From positions 62,001 to 126,000 of the forward strand of contig JACRTY010000021.1 of NCBI GenBank assembly GCA_014305025.1: a DNA stretch of 64,000 nucleotides. Direction: 5' to 3'. This stretch comes from Candidatus Nyctobacter psychrophilus (lineage in GTDB: Bacteria; Vulcanimicrobiota; Vulcanimicrobiia; Vulcanimicrobiales; Vulcanimicrobiaceae). The notes beneath the pieces were generated by a model. It had not been told where the DNA came from. It was given only the letters and a program-made list of their open reading frames with translations, and did not search any database. This document shows, piece after piece, positions 41,971-52,527 of this stretch (position 1 is the stretch's first letter; every line of letters starts with the position of its first letter). The translations under genes and the position numbers were made by a program.

Positions 41971-43215
41971 TTACTTCGCATCCCCATCGCCGTTAGCGTT
42001 CGCGGGCGGAGCAAGCAGTGCGTACGCGCCTCGCACGACGATCATGTCTCCCGCGTGAAGATCGCCGGCGGATATCCAGCTCCGTCCCGCGTGTTCACTC
42101 GCGATCGTAATCTTTACGGGCTCGAAACCGTCGCGGCTCTTGCGGAGAACCTGGGTGATGCCGGTCGTCGGATCGGACACGACGGCGCCGCTCGGTACGT
42201 ACAGACCCCGACGTGAGCCCACTTGGATCGACGCTTTGCCGTAGGCGCCCGGCCCGAGCGCCACGCCCGCCGGTTCCAAATTGACGAGCACGGGAACGGT
42301 GCGCGCGTCGGCGCTTTGGGCAGGATTGATCGCGACGACACGACCGCGTGTCGGCGGCACGCCACTGACGCTTACGCTCGCCGTATCGCCGGCGTGCACG
42401 CGTTGTGCGTCGCTCGGTGCGAATTGCGCGGTGAACACGGCACCTCCGGAGTGCGACAGACTGATCACCGGACTCGTCGCGTCGACACTCTCGCCGTCTT
42501 GGTGAAGCCGTGCCGTGACGACGCCGTCAAAGGGGGCACGCAGCGTCGCCGATTGCAGCTTCTGCCGCGAAGCCGAAACCTGCGCCGCCGCCTGCGCGAC
42601 GGCCGCCCGAGCTGCGGCCAGATCCGGTGCCCAGGGGGTCCGCTGTGCGGACTGCTGCTGCTCCAAAACGTGCAGCGCTGCCGCTGCCGAGGCGACCTCG
42701 GCCTGCGCCGAATCGATATCGGCTTGCGCGGCGATCCCCAGGCGCAGGAGCTGCCGTTGGCGCGCCAGCTTCACATTCGCAACGGCAAGCTGCGTGCGAG
42801 CACCGCTGATCTGGGCCTCGGTCTGTGCGAGTTGCTGTGGGCGCGAGCCCGCGGCGACTTTCGCGTAGTTGGCTTGCGCGGCCGTGAGCCCGGCTTGCGC
42901 TTGAGCGAGGTCGGCCTCAAAAGGACCGGGGTCCAGGCGCGCGAGCACCGAACCTGCCGCAACCTGTTGTCCGATCGTGACGTCAACCGACGCGATGCGA
43001 CCGGCTTGTGGAAACGCGAGCGACGCTTGAGCGTTCGCCCCGCCGCTGACCGTTCCGAAGCCGGAAACGGTAATGGGTTCGCTTCCCCTCCGGACGATGC
43101 CGGTGCTGATCGGCGGCCCTTTCGGCGACGGCGTCGGCGCGGGTGCCGGCGCAGGCCGGGAACACCCGTTTATTATGACCGTGCCGACAAGTGCGACGAA
43201 AGCGATACATCTCAC
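41971..43215 (-). CDS. RND efflux periplasmic adaptor (HlyD/AcrA family), lipoprotein
   Basis: This 414-residue membrane-fusion protein has a lipoprotein signal (AFVALVGTVIINGC, Cys18) and then a Pro-rich spacer. The lipoyl halves flank a coiled-coil hairpin: FPQAGRIASVDVTIGQQVAAGSVLARLD at about 68-95, an Ala/Gln-rich coiled coil at about 98-215, and LRAPFDGVVTARLHQDGESV at about 222. A beta-barrel and membrane-proximal domain complete it. It bridges the inner-membrane pump and the TolC-like channel encoded upstream. The start overlaps the channel gene stop by 4 bp. Confidence 0.9.
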   Translation of the reverse strand: MRCIAFVALVGTVIINGCSRPAPAPAPTPSPKGPPISTGIVRRGSEPITVSGFGTVSGGANAQASLAFPQAGRIASVDVTIGQQVAAGSVLARLDPGPFEADLAQAQAGLTAAQANYAKVAAGSRPQQLAQTEAQISGARTQLAVANVKLARQRQLLRLGIAAQADIDSAQAEVASAAAALHVLEQQQSAQRTPWAPDLAAARAAVAQAAAQVSASRQKLQSATLRAPFDGVVTARLHQDGESVDATSPVISLSHSGGAVFTAQFAPSDAQRVHAGDTASVSVSGVPPTRGRVVAINPAQSADARTVPVLVNLEPAGVALGPGAYGKASIQVGSRRGLYVPSGAVVSDPTTGITQVLRKSRDGFEPVKITIASEHAGRSWISAGDLHAGDMIVVRGAYALLAPPANANGDGDAK

Positions 43216-44423
43216 GAGGGAAGGTCTCCAATCTCGACTTGAAGTGACGCGTACGCCTGCGAAGCCTGTAGCGTGGCGGCGCCCAGCGCTGCACGTGCAG
43301 CGACGAGCTGCGTCTGCGCCGCGACGAGGTCAGCGCTGCTGACCGCGCCAAGCCGGTATCCACCGAGCGTCGACTCGGCAACCCGCTGTGCGCTTTCGAC
43401 CGCATCGCGCAACGGTGCTAAGCGGGCGGCCGCGGATACGGCTTGCGCCCGCAAGCGCAGCGCAGTCGCAACGGCGTCCCGGCGCGCCTGATTCAAGGCG
43501 ACGTCGGCGGCCGCGACGCGTGCCTGCGCCGCGCCGCGCGCCGCCCGCGCCGCGTTCGTTGAAATCGGCAAGGTGAGCGTAGCCGACACGACCGGTCCCA
43601 GGGTATTCTGGACGCTATCACCCGTAATCGCCGCGCCGGCGCCGACGCCGAGTCCGGGCGCGAGATCGCTTTGCGCAATGAGCAGCGCCGCCTGGGCGTT
43701 ACGGAGCTCCGCGCGCGCCGACGCAATCAGCGGATTTCTCTGTAATGCCTCGTCACGCACGCGGGCGGACGTTGGGAGCGTTCCGATATCGGGCAGTGCC
43801 ACGTTGCCGGCAACCGTCCTCGAGAGCAGTTCGCCGAGTGCGCCGCGATCGGCCTCCAGCGCAGCCGCAGCCGCCGCCAGGTCCGCTTCGCTCGAGCGCA
43901 GAGCAGCACGGGCTCGGTCCACATCGACGCGCGGCGCCACGCCAACGCGCCGCCGCTGCGTCGTTGCCCGCAGCGTGCGCTGCCCCAGCGTTACGTTTTG
44001 CGAGGCCGAAGCGAACTGCACTTGATCGGCTGCGACCGCAAAGAACGCCGCCACGGCATTTTGGGCGGCACTGCGACGCGATGTCGCGAGCGACGCCAAA
44101 ACTTGGGCGGCTGCCGCTTGCGCGGAACGCGCTCGTCCGAGACGACCCGCACGCGAACCGACATCGAAACTGAGCTGTTGCGAGAGCGTGTACTTCGCCG
44201 GGACGCCAACGTCCGGCGCTACCGACGCGCCGGTTTGCAACGATAGTAAGCCTTCGGGCCGCGCCGACGCCGCGACCGCGAGACCGGGCGTCAGCGCGTC
44301 GGCCGCCGCCGGCGTCGTGACGGCCCGCAGCGCCGCATCCAACGTCAACGGCGCTTGTGCCGATACCGCCATCGAGGGCAGCATCGCGGCAAGGAGGGCG
44401 ACCACGAATCGCCGTTTATGCAT
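43212..44423 (-). CDS. TolC-family outer membrane efflux protein
   Basis: This 403-residue protein has a signal peptide (VVALLAAMLPSMAVSAQA) and two repeats of long Ala-rich helices, as in TolC/OprM channels. DVDRARAALRSSEADLAAAAAALEADRGALGELL and the matching C-terminal QARRDAVATALRLRAQAV helix are typical. It is somewhat short for the family. The ATG at 44423 lies inside the last codons of the pump gene, indicating coupling. It would form the outer-membrane exit of the pump. Confidence 0.88.
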   Translation of the reverse strand: MHKRRFVVALLAAMLPSMAVSAQAPLTLDAALRAVTTPAAADALTPGLAVAASARPEGLLSLQTGASVAPDVGVPAKYTLSQQLSFDVGSRAGRLGRARSAQAAAAQVLASLATSRRSAAQNAVAAFFAVAADQVQFASASQNVTLGQRTLRATTQRRRVGVAPRVDVDRARAALRSSEADLAAAAAALEADRGALGELLSRTVAGNVALPDIGTLPTSARVRDEALQRNPLIASARAELRNAQAALLIAQSDLAPGLGVGAGAAITGDSVQNTLGPVVSATLTLPISTNAARAARGAAQARVAAADVALNQARRDAVATALRLRAQAVSAAARLAPLRDAVESAQRVAESTLGGYRLGAVSSADLVAAQTQLVAARAALGAATLQASQAYASLQVEIGDLPS

Positions 44424-47400
44424 GGGCGGTCTCGCGCGCATCGCGCTCGACCATGCGTCGACGCCCGCGTTCGGGACGCGCGTGGTGAATCGTTGCATAG
44501 ACGACCGGGATGACGACGAGCGTGAAAATCGTAGAGAAAGCCAGGCCGCCGATGACCGCAATCGCGAGCGGTTGGAGCAGCTCGCTGCCGCTGCCGAACG
44601 CGAATGCGATCGGAACCATGCCGAGCAGCGCCGTCAGCGTCGTCATCACGATCGGACGAAAGCGCAGACCGCCGGCATACAAGAGCGACTCGGCAACGGT
44701 TGCGCCCTCAGCTTCACGCCGCTTGGCGAACTCGAGCAGGGTGATGCCGTTCTTTGCCACCAACCCGACTAGCAAGATAATGCCCATCAGCGACGCCACG
44801 TTCAGCGTCGTGCGAGTGAGGAAAAGTGCGACGACCGCGCCAAAGGCGGCGAGCGGAACCGTTACGAGGATCGCGATCGGCGCGACGAACGAGCGGAAAT
44901 GGATCAGCAGAACCAAGAACACGAGCGCGAGTGACACCATGAGCGCGGCGGCAAACTGACTGAACGATTCTTGCTGCAGCGCGTACGCGCCGGCAATCTC
45001 ATACGAATAGCCGCTCGGGAGCGTGACGCTCTGCATGCGACGCTTGATCTCGCTGATCACGTTTCCGAGACTGGCCCCACCCAGTTGCGCGGTCACCGCG
45101 AGATATTGACGAGCATTGAGTTCGTTGATCTCGCTTTGGGGCGGCCCGCTTTGCGCCGTGGCGACGCGGGCAAGTGGCTGAACTCCCGCGTTCGCCGTCA
45201 CGATCGGCGTTGCGAGCACGTCGTCAACCGTCGGCCCAAGAGGCGCGTCGTAGCGTACCCGCACGGGAATCGTGAGCGGCGAGGCGATAACCGCCGACGC
45301 GACGTCGCCTTCGAAGGCGACGGCCGCTGCGGCGGCGAGTTGGGCTTGGGTGACGCCGAAGGCTCCCGCGTCGGGATTCGCCCGCAAAACGATGTTGGGA
45401 TTGTGGAAGATTGCGCCGCTGAATGTGCCGGCGATGCCCGGCACGTCGGCGATGCGGCCTGCGATATTCGTTGCAGCCGACACGAGCGTTGTCTGGTCCC
45501 TGCCGAAAACACGGATCTCGATCGGCGCCGACGCGTTCGAGAGGTCATTGAGCATGTCGGCGAGCAGCTGCTTCGAGCTGACTTGGGCGTTGGGTGCAGT
45601 GTCGTGGATGCGGTCTTCGATGCGCTGCATCACCGTTACGATCGGCGCCCGGGAGCCGCGTGGCTTGAGCGTGACTTGAATCTTGCCGGAGTTTACGCCG
45701 CTCGGGACATCGGAATTCTGAAACGTGAGCGCGACGAGGGTCGCCTCATGCGCGATCGCGGGGTCGGCACGGATGATGCTCTCCAGTTGGTCGGCCGCGC
45801 GTTTTGTCTCGGCAAGCGTCGTGCCGGGCGGCAGCATGTACGTGAGCTCAAAGGCGCCTTCGTCGAGCGATGGCAGGAAGTCCGTACTCAGGCGACTTCC
45901 GACGAATACCGTCAGCACAAGGACCGCAACGGAACTCCCGAGCACGAGCGCGCGGCGCCGGCCGACCAGCGCAGCAGCGGTTCATAGCGCCGCTCGGCCC
46001 AGACGACGACAGGATTGTGACGCTCTTTTTTTACTCGTAAGAACTGCATAACGATGTTCGGGGTGAAAATGAGGGCGAGGACCAGCGACATGACGAGCGC
46101 GATCGCGAGCGTCGTTGCGAGCGCCCGGAAGAACGCGCCGGCCACGCCCGAGAGAAGCGCCAGCGGCGCGAACACGACGATGGTCGTCACGGTCGACGTA
46201 ATCATCGGCACCGCAATCTCTTCGACTGCCGCCGCAATGGTGTCGCGATCACTGCGTCCCCCGGCGACGTGCCGAAAGACGTTCTCAACGACGACGATGG
46301 CGTCGTCGATGATCAGTCCAACACCGATCGCGAGGCCCCCGAGCGTCATGAGATTAAGGCCTTGCGAGAACATCGCCATAAACCCGAACGTCATGGCGAT
46401 GGTGATGGGAATGACGAGCGCCGCCACCAGCGTTGACGACCAATTTCGCAGGAAGAAATACAGGACGATGATCGAGAACACGAGCCCAATCAGAATCGCT
46501 TCGCGTAAGCTCGAGATCGCTGCCGCTACGAGTTCTCCCTGATTCCAGAAGCGGGTGAACGCGACGTCCGCGTTCGCTTTGGCAACTTCGTCCAGCGCGC
46601 TTTGGACGACGTTCGCAACGTCGACGAAGCCCGCGCCTCTTTGCGCGAACACATTGACGACGACACCCGTCTTACCGTCGATCGAGCCTGCCGACATCTG
46701 CGGCGCCGCCGTCTCGACCACCACGGCCAAGGCGCCCACGGTGATCGGCGTACCGCCTTGCGTACTGACGACGATCCGGGCTATGTTCTCGGCGCTATGC
46801 GCTTGGCCAGACGCGAGCAAGGTCGAACGCACGTAGTGATTGTCCGAGTGGCCGACTGACGTCACGGTGTTCGTCGAAGCGATCGCGGTTGTCAGTTGGT
46901 CCACGGTGATGCCGTGGGCAGCGAGTCGGCGCGGGTCGACGGAGACCAGATATTCGCGCACGGCGCCGGCGAGGACGTTCACCGCAGCCACGCCCCGCAG
47001 CCCAAGGAGCTGCGGCCGAACCGTGTACTGGCCGAACTCGCGCAAGGCCATTTGATCGCGGCGGCTCGAGGTCAGCCCGTATCCGATCACGGGGAAGAGA
47101 CTGGGATCGACCTGTTGGGTCGAAACCTGCGTGTCCTTGGGCAGTTGCCCCTGAGCGCTCGCGACGATGGCAGACACGCGCTGTAAGGCCGTATTGGCGT
47201 CGGTGACCTTCGGATCGAACGTGACGGAAATCGCCGCCGCACCCTGCGTTGAGTTCGTTACGATTTGCTTGACGCCCAGCGCCGCCGCGAGTTGCTCTTC
47301 AAGCGGCTTCGCGATGCTCGACTGGACGAGCGAGGGAGCTAGATCGCCGTTTTCCGCAACGACCAGAACACGTGAAAACGAGAGCGTCGGGAAGACCTGT

Positions 47401-47540
47401 TGAGGAAGCTGTCCGACCGCGATGATGCCCCAGATGCAAAGCAGCACGACGATTGCGTACAGGGCTCGCCACTGCGAGAGCAGCGTTCGGATGGGTGAAC
47501 GACGAGGCTGGCCGTTCTGTTGGCTCGGATAGTTAGGCAC
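44416..47540 (-). pseudogene. RND (AcrB/HAE-type) efflux pump split by a one-base frameshift
   Basis: Two frames together encode a complete RND pump of about 1041 residues. The first half (47540-45912) has the porter and TM1-6 region, including FRHVAGGRSDRDTIAAAVEEI and TM4 with GLAIGVGLIIDDAIVVVENVF. The second half (to 44416) has SRLSTDFLPSLDEGAFELTYMLPPGTTL, the second porter and TM7-12. The frame breaks at about 45963-45972: RYEPLLRW is followed in the next frame by VGRRRALVLGSS, exactly as expected if one G were missing from a GG run. Total length 3125 nt is one short of a multiple of three. It could be a recent mutation, a sequencing or assembly error, or slippage. The other subunits remain intact. 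Confidence 0.85.
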
Positions 47541-47651
47541 GCGCAGCTGCCGCCGCGCGCCGGAAAATCTTCATGAAGACAGTGGCTCCACACGTGCTTA
47601 CGTCTCGAGCGGGATGCTCGCGACGACGTGCGCGCCACTATCGCAGGCGCG

Positions 47652-48254
47652 CTACGCGTTCAAAAGGCGTGGAGGCGGTCGCTTGAACATCATGCGCGGC
47701 CAGGTCTCGCAGCCGGCCATCGGCCGCGACCTCATGACGCGCACACGCCACGCCGGTCGATTGGGCCGCACAATTCCGATGAAAAACACGGCGGCGAGTG
47801 GTGCCAAGCGCGGCATCAAGCGCAGCAGGCAGCGCACCACGACGGTCCCAAGGAGCACGAGCAGCAACGACGTTGCCCACCCCATGAAGTCCTCACGCGC
47901 GTTCGGCGCGGGATCGCCAAACTGGACCATCGCCATGCAGACCGATTGCAGCAGTGCGACAATCGCCGTGAATCGAACGCCCGATCCGCCGAAGGGTAGC
48001 TGATCGAAAATCCTACGCCGCAAACGCGCTCGGCCGTTTGCGTTCCGACACCCCGAGCAGCTCTCAGCTACGAGGGCCGCCGCAATCGCCGCGCAAACGA
48101 AAGCCAGGGCGCCGAGCACGCAAGCTCGACCAAAGTCGACGGGATCGCCGTCGAGTCCGAAGCACTCATAGAACATCTCAATGGCGGCAGCCGTTCCGAG
48201 CGAGACTGCAACCAAGAGCGTGACGGGAATGAGGCGGGTCCAGGCTACCGGCAC
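47652..48254 (-). CDS. Membrane protein of unknown function
   Basis: This protein of about 200 residues has four to five predicted membrane segments: about 6-24, 45-68, 95-118 and 130-160. A conserved-looking acidic loop after the first contains EMFYECFGLDGDPVDFGRA. The C-terminal end is basic. I recognise no family. The GTG at 48254 gives a clean start before the first helix; a further in-frame extension to 48332 is less likely. It lies between the RND pump gene and the hydrogenase-like operon, on the same strand as both. Confidence 0.5.
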   Translation of the reverse strand: MPVAWTRLIPVTLLVAVSLGTAAAIEMFYECFGLDGDPVDFGRACVLGALAFVCAAIAAALVAESCSGCRNANGRARLRRRIFDQLPFGGSGVRFTAIVALLQSVCMAMVQFGDPAPNAREDFMGWATSLLLVLLGTVVVRCLLRLMPRLAPLAAVFFIGIVRPNRPAWRVRVMRSRPMAGCETWPRMMFKRPPPRLLNA

Positions 48255-48371
48255 GGCTTCACGATACCGCACCGAGTGACTTCTTCCTACCAACGACGGA
48301 TCAGCATGCGAGGCAACTCGGCGTCGTTGCAATCTACGCCGGCTTTGCGATTCTCAAGACGCCGGAATAGT

Positions 48372-50378
48372 CTACCAACGCCGCAGCGACGGATAGAGGA
48401 TCAACGCCAGGATCGCAAACCCGAGAATGTACGATAGGTACAACGCGATGACGCCGGACTGGGTGCGACGAACCAGCGCGCTGATGGTAAGGAACACGCC
48501 GCCGATGCGCGACGCGAGCGGAAAACCAAAAAGCGGGCGAATCGCGCTTTCGTAATCGGCCGGTTGCCCCGAGGCAAACGGTGAACTTGGGATGATGCGG
48601 TTCGTCCAGAGGGCCGCGTGCAAGATGACGCTCGTCGGATTGGCAAAACCCGTTCCCGTGTATTGGGTCCACGATTCATATGCGCTGCCGCTCGTCCAGG
48701 CCGGCTCACGACGTGAAGCAGAGCGCGGAATCAACGCGACGAGAACGGCGAAGCCGAGAGCGAAGAGCGCGATCGTCCAGCCGAGGCCGGCACCCGAAGC
48801 AGACGAGAACCCGTTGAAGGCGGGCTGGATCAGGAGCGGCTCGACAGCCACGGCACGCGCGGCAGCGACGCCCGCAACGCCGTCGATGGCGAATCCGAGC
48901 CAGCGCACGAACGACGGTGTCGCCACGCCGAGCGCAACGACCGCCGCTGCGGTGACGATCAGTGCGGTCCCGCGTAGCATAGAGCCGTCGCGGCGGGGAT
49001 GCTCCGCGCCGGCCGAGCGCGGTGCGCCGAGCAGCGCGACGCCGACGAACTTGACGAACGCGACGATGGCGATGCCGGCCGCAATCCCGACCGTCGCGCC
49101 CGAGAGCGCGAGCGTCACTTCGACGGCTCGGTTCGACGTTCGAAACGCCTGCATGCACGCCTCGATGATCAGCCATTCGGCGGCGAAACCGCCGAGCGGC
49201 GGCAACGCCGCGAGCGACATCGCCGCAACGAGCCCCGTCGCACCATGCACGGGTAAGCGCCGTAATTGGCCGCCGAGACGGTCGAACGACGTGCTTCCCG
49301 TCGCATCGAGTACTCCCGATGCGCACAGAAATAACAGTGCTTTCGCAAGCGCGTGCGCGGTAATCGCGACGTACGCAACCGCGATCCCAAGACCGACCAG
49401 AAGAGCAACGTCGAGCGCGCGGCCCACGAGCGCAATGCCGAGTGCAACGACGATCAAGCCCGCATTCTCGACGCTCGAAAACGCCGCCAGGGGCCGCACG
49501 TCGGGTTGCGCTTGCGCCCAGGCAATGCCCAAAAACGCTCCGGCGGCGCCGAGTGCAACGACGACGAGTGCCCACCACAGCAGGATCGGAGCACCGAAGC
49601 CGACGAGAAACCGTACGATTCCATAAAAGCCGACGTTGAACGCACCGCCCGCCATCAGCGCCGCGAGGCCCGGCGGTGCCGCCGGATAACCGTACGGGAG
49701 CCAGCCCTGCAACGGAATGAGCCCGACCTTTGACCCAAAGCCGACGAGCAGCAGAAAAAAGAACAGTCCGCTCACGGCCGGATCGAAGTGCCGCGCCGCC
49801 GCCGCGACATCGCTAGGACGATCATTACCGGCCGCATGCGCGAGCGGCAAGAGCGCGCCGAAGAGAGCCGCGCCGGCGACGTGCGTAAGGACCAACGTGT
49901 AGTACGCGGCGCGCGGCGCGCCCACATCGGTTCCCGCGTACGCAATTGCCCAATAGAACGAAAGCGCGACGAGTTCCCAGCCGAACAAGAGCAAGAGCAC
50001 GTCGCCCGCCGAGCAGATGATGACCGAAGCGATCCACATTACCACAGCGGCGGCGGCGCCCGCTCTGCCCGACGCGCGTTCGGCGGACGTCTGCCCTCCC
50101 AGCAGATAGACGCTCACCAGCAGAGCGATCGCGCTAACGATACCATCGAAGAACGCCGCGGTGGGATCTATCCGAATAACGACATGCGAAGACACGTCGC
50201 CGAGCGCCGTCGTCGTGCCGCCGGTAAGCGCGCTCGCGGACGCAACCAGCGTGATGCCGGAGGCGACGGCCATAAAGAGATACCCGAACGCGCGGCCGAC
50301 GCGGGGTAGCGCGACGGCCATAACGACGCCGATGCATCCGGCCACCAATGCGGCGACGACGAGCTGGGCCGGCGTCAC
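48372..50378 (-). CDS. HyfB/HycC-like (NuoL-type) antiporter-like membrane subunit
   Basis: This 668-residue protein has about 16 helices and is homologous to the large membrane subunit of formate-hydrogenlyase-type complexes. LLLLFGWELVALSFYWAIAYAG carries the conserved Glu of the first repeat, GSKVGLIPLQGWLPYGYPAAPPGLAALMAGGAF the Lys/His helix, and AHALAKALLFLCASGVLDATGS the second repeat. The key charged residues for ion translocation look present. It is the last gene of a six-gene operon. The GTG at 50378 overlaps the previous stop (GTGA). Confidence 0.85.
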   Translation of the reverse strand: MTPAQLVVAALVAGCIGVVMAVALPRVGRAFGYLFMAVASGITLVASASALTGGTTTALGDVSSHVVIRIDPTAAFFDGIVSAIALLVSVYLLGGQTSAERASGRAGAAAAVVMWIASVIICSAGDVLLLLFGWELVALSFYWAIAYAGTDVGAPRAAYYTLVLTHVAGAALFGALLPLAHAAGNDRPSDVAAAARHFDPAVSGLFFFLLLVGFGSKVGLIPLQGWLPYGYPAAPPGLAALMAGGAFNVGFYGIVRFLVGFGAPILLWWALVVVALGAAGAFLGIAWAQAQPDVRPLAAFSSVENAGLIVVALGIALVGRALDVALLVGLGIAVAYVAITAHALAKALLFLCASGVLDATGSTSFDRLGGQLRRLPVHGATGLVAAMSLAALPPLGGFAAEWLIIEACMQAFRTSNRAVEVTLALSGATVGIAAGIAIVAFVKFVGVALLGAPRSAGAEHPRRDGSMLRGTALIVTAAAVVALGVATPSFVRWLGFAIDGVAGVAAARAVAVEPLLIQPAFNGFSSASGAGLGWTIALFALGFAVLVALIPRSASRREPAWTSGSAYESWTQYTGTGFANPTSVILHAALWTNRIIPSSPFASGQPADYESAIRPLFGFPLASRIGGVFLTISALVRRTQSGVIALYLSYILGFAILALILYPSLRRW

Positions 50379-51127
50379 GTCCGGTACTCGCGGTAACGCG
50401 CTTCCGTCTTTCCGAGCGCCACCCACAAGCCATGGATGATCGAAAGCGGAGGGGGCGGAGCGCCCGGAATCGCGACGTCGACCGGCACGATACGTTCGGC
50501 GGGCCCGGCGATGTCGGGTCCGCTGAAGATGCTGCCGGAACTCGCCGCCGTGCCGACGGCGACGACGACCCGCGGATTCGGCATCGCTTGGAAAGCACGC
50601 AGCAGCGGCTCCGCCATCGCGTGGGTTACGACGCCTGACACGAGCAACACGTCAGCGTGGCGCGGCGTCGCGGTCAAGAACAATCCGAGCCGGTTGACAT
50701 CGTAGAACGGATTAAAGAGCGCCGAAATTTCTTGTTCGCACGATGCGTCGCTGCCGGCGTCGACGTGTCGGATCATGATGGAGCGGCCCAGCCTGCGTAC
50801 GCGCGCTGCCAATTGCGCGCGCACGTCGGCGACGTGCCCATCGACGATTGCCACGTCGAAGCGGGGCGAAAGCACGAAGGCATCGGGCGCAACGCGCGTG
50901 CAGGCGCCGCACTGAAAACAGCGCGACATCAGCAGCTGCGGCCCATGGCCATCGGTCAGGATGGCGCGGGAGAGACACGCCTCGGCCCCGGCCGCGAGCG
51001 ACGACACCGGCGCGCCGGCGATGATTTCTGCAGCGCCCCGATATCGCGGCGGCATTGCGTCGGCGGCGTGCGGATAGCGCGTCGTGAGGATGCCGCGGCG
51101 CAGGCCCCGTGCAATCCAATTGCTCAT
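50375..51127 (-). CDS. Fused HyfH/HyfI-like (NuoI-NuoB-type) subunit lacking most Fe-S cysteines
   Basis: The 250-residue protein joins a ferredoxin-like part (residues 1-95, starting with the HycF/HyfH motif RGILTTRYP) to a NuoB/HycG-like part (about 115-250). The first cluster motif is nearly erased (only Cys51). The second reads Cys70-x2-Cys73-x2-Cys76-x3-Ala80, missing its fourth ligand. In the NuoB-like part, Asp127, Cys130, Ala194 and Ala223 occupy the positions of the four N2-type cysteines (compare GACASSGG and VPGCPPTP of nuoB in this window). The cluster relay is therefore very unlikely to work. The fold seems kept, so the subunit may be structural. Confidence 0.8.
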   Translation of the reverse strand: MSNWIARGLRRGILTTRYPHAADAMPPRYRGAAEIIAGAPVSSLAAGAEACLSRAILTDGHGPQLLMSRCFQCGACTRVAPDAFVLSPRFDVAIVDGHVADVRAQLAARVRRLGRSIMIRHVDAGSDASCEQEISALFNPFYDVNRLGLFLTATPRHADVLLVSGVVTHAMAEPLLRAFQAMPNPRVVVAVGTAASSGSIFSGPDIAGPAERIVPVDVAIPGAPPPPLSIIHGLWVALGKTEARYREYRT

Positions 51128-52527
51128 CGGTCCGTCTCCGCTTGGATCAGGCCGAACGAATGCTCGATGAACGAAAAGTCGGTGAAGATATTACCCGGCA
51201 ATGCGGGCACGAAGAGTGGCCAGTTCGCAAACGACGCCGATCGGATCGCGACGCGGCGTAACCTGCCGCCTACCAGTCGCACGCCGTAGATCAGTTCACC
51301 TTGCGGCGATTCGACGCGCGCGAGACCGCAGCCCGACGCTGCCGGTACTGCGACGCATGACGTTCCCGACGGCGCTGCATCCAGTGCGCGGCGAATCAAC
51401 CCGAATGATTCCCGTATCTCACGTTGCCGCACACGGGCGCGCGCAAATGCGTCGCCGTCGCGTTCGAGCGCTTCGGCGCTTCCAATGGGCGCGAGCATGA
51501 ATCCATCCGCCGTCGCGCGAGCGTCGCAGCGAATGTCGCTGCCGCGGGCAACCGGGCCGACGCCGCCATAGCGTTGCACGATCTCGCTGGAGAGCCGTCC
51601 CGCGCCGATCAGCCGATCGAGCAGCGACTGCGTGTTGAAAAGCCCTTCCACGACGGATGTCGCTTCACGTTCGACGGTACCGAGCCGGCTCGCGCACGTT
51701 TCGTGCAATGCGCCGAAAACGTCGCCGCGCGTGCCGCCAACGGCGACGACGCCGCGCGAGAAGCGGTTTCCCGTTGCTTCCGCGAGCAGCCGGTGCACGC
51801 GCTCCTTGGCCGCAAACGTTTGCGCGGCACCGACGGCGAGCGAGCCATCGTCCGCGAGTTTCCCAAGCGAATCGAGATGTTGATGAACGCGCTCGAATTC
51901 GAGCAGGATCGTCCGTGCGGCACGCGCGCGCTCGGGAATCTCGACGCCCAGCGCGCACTCGACCGCGCGCGCAAACGCCGTCGCATGACTCGCGGCGGTC
52001 GCGCCGGAAACGTGCTCGGCGACGTACGGCGCCAGCTCGAGATCGACGTCGACGAAGCGCTCTTCCAAGCCACGCTTCTTGAAAAACATTTGGGGAAAGA
52101 CGGCGATGAAGTCCTCGCCGGCCGTTTCGATCACCCACCGCGCGGATTCGACGATCCCGGAGCGGATCGGTCCGTACAGCACCGTCGAGACTTCCGTCGC
52201 GGAACTGCGGCGCAACGCAGCGGGATCGCCGGGCGGCAGAAGTGGCCGCGTTTCGGGAATGCCGTCGAAAGACACGCCGAAGCGATCGCGGATTTCGCGC
52301 TCGCTCCAATCGGCCGCGGGAATGTCGGCGGACAACGCGGGGACTGGCTCGAATCCGACGCAGCCGGTAAGGGCACTCAAGCCACCATCGTTCGCAAGAA
52401 CGTAGTGCAGGAGTCGCTCGCCATCGACTTCTTCGTAAAACACCGCAGCCAAACGGCTGCCGGCCGCGATGCGCTCACGAATCTCGTACAGCGCCGCAGC
52501 GACCTCCGGCGCGTCGGTGCCCGTCAC
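51124..52527 (-). CDS. HyfG/HycE-like (NuoC-NuoD-type) subunit without Ni-Fe ligands
   Basis: This 467-residue protein has an N-terminal NuoC-like part (SEREIRDRFGVSFDGIPETRPLLPPGDPAALRR) and a large-subunit part (YGPIRSGIVESARWVIETAGE onward). In [NiFe] hydrogenases two cysteine pairs bind the metal centre. Here the first (RxCGxC) is replaced by EHVSGATAASH. The second (DPCxxC at the C-terminus) is replaced by NIFTDFSFIEHSFG. No Ni-Fe site or hydrogenase activity is possible. It overlaps both neighbours by 4 bp. Confidence 0.85.
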   Translation of the reverse strand: MTGTDAPEVAAALYEIRERIAAGSRLAAVFYEEVDGERLLHYVLANDGGLSALTGCVGFEPVPALSADIPAADWSEREIRDRFGVSFDGIPETRPLLPPGDPAALRRSSATEVSTVLYGPIRSGIVESARWVIETAGEDFIAVFPQMFFKKRGLEERFVDVDLELAPYVAEHVSGATAASHATAFARAVECALGVEIPERARAARTILLEFERVHQHLDSLGKLADDGSLAVGAAQTFAAKERVHRLLAEATGNRFSRGVVAVGGTRGDVFGALHETCASRLGTVEREATSVVEGLFNTQSLLDRLIGAGRLSSEIVQRYGGVGPVARGSDIRCDARATADGFMLAPIGSAEALERDGDAFARARVRQREIRESFGLIRRALDAAPSGTSCVAVPAASGCGLARVESPQGELIYGVRLVGGRLRRVAIRSASFANWPLFVPALPGNIFTDFSFIEHSFGLIQAETDR

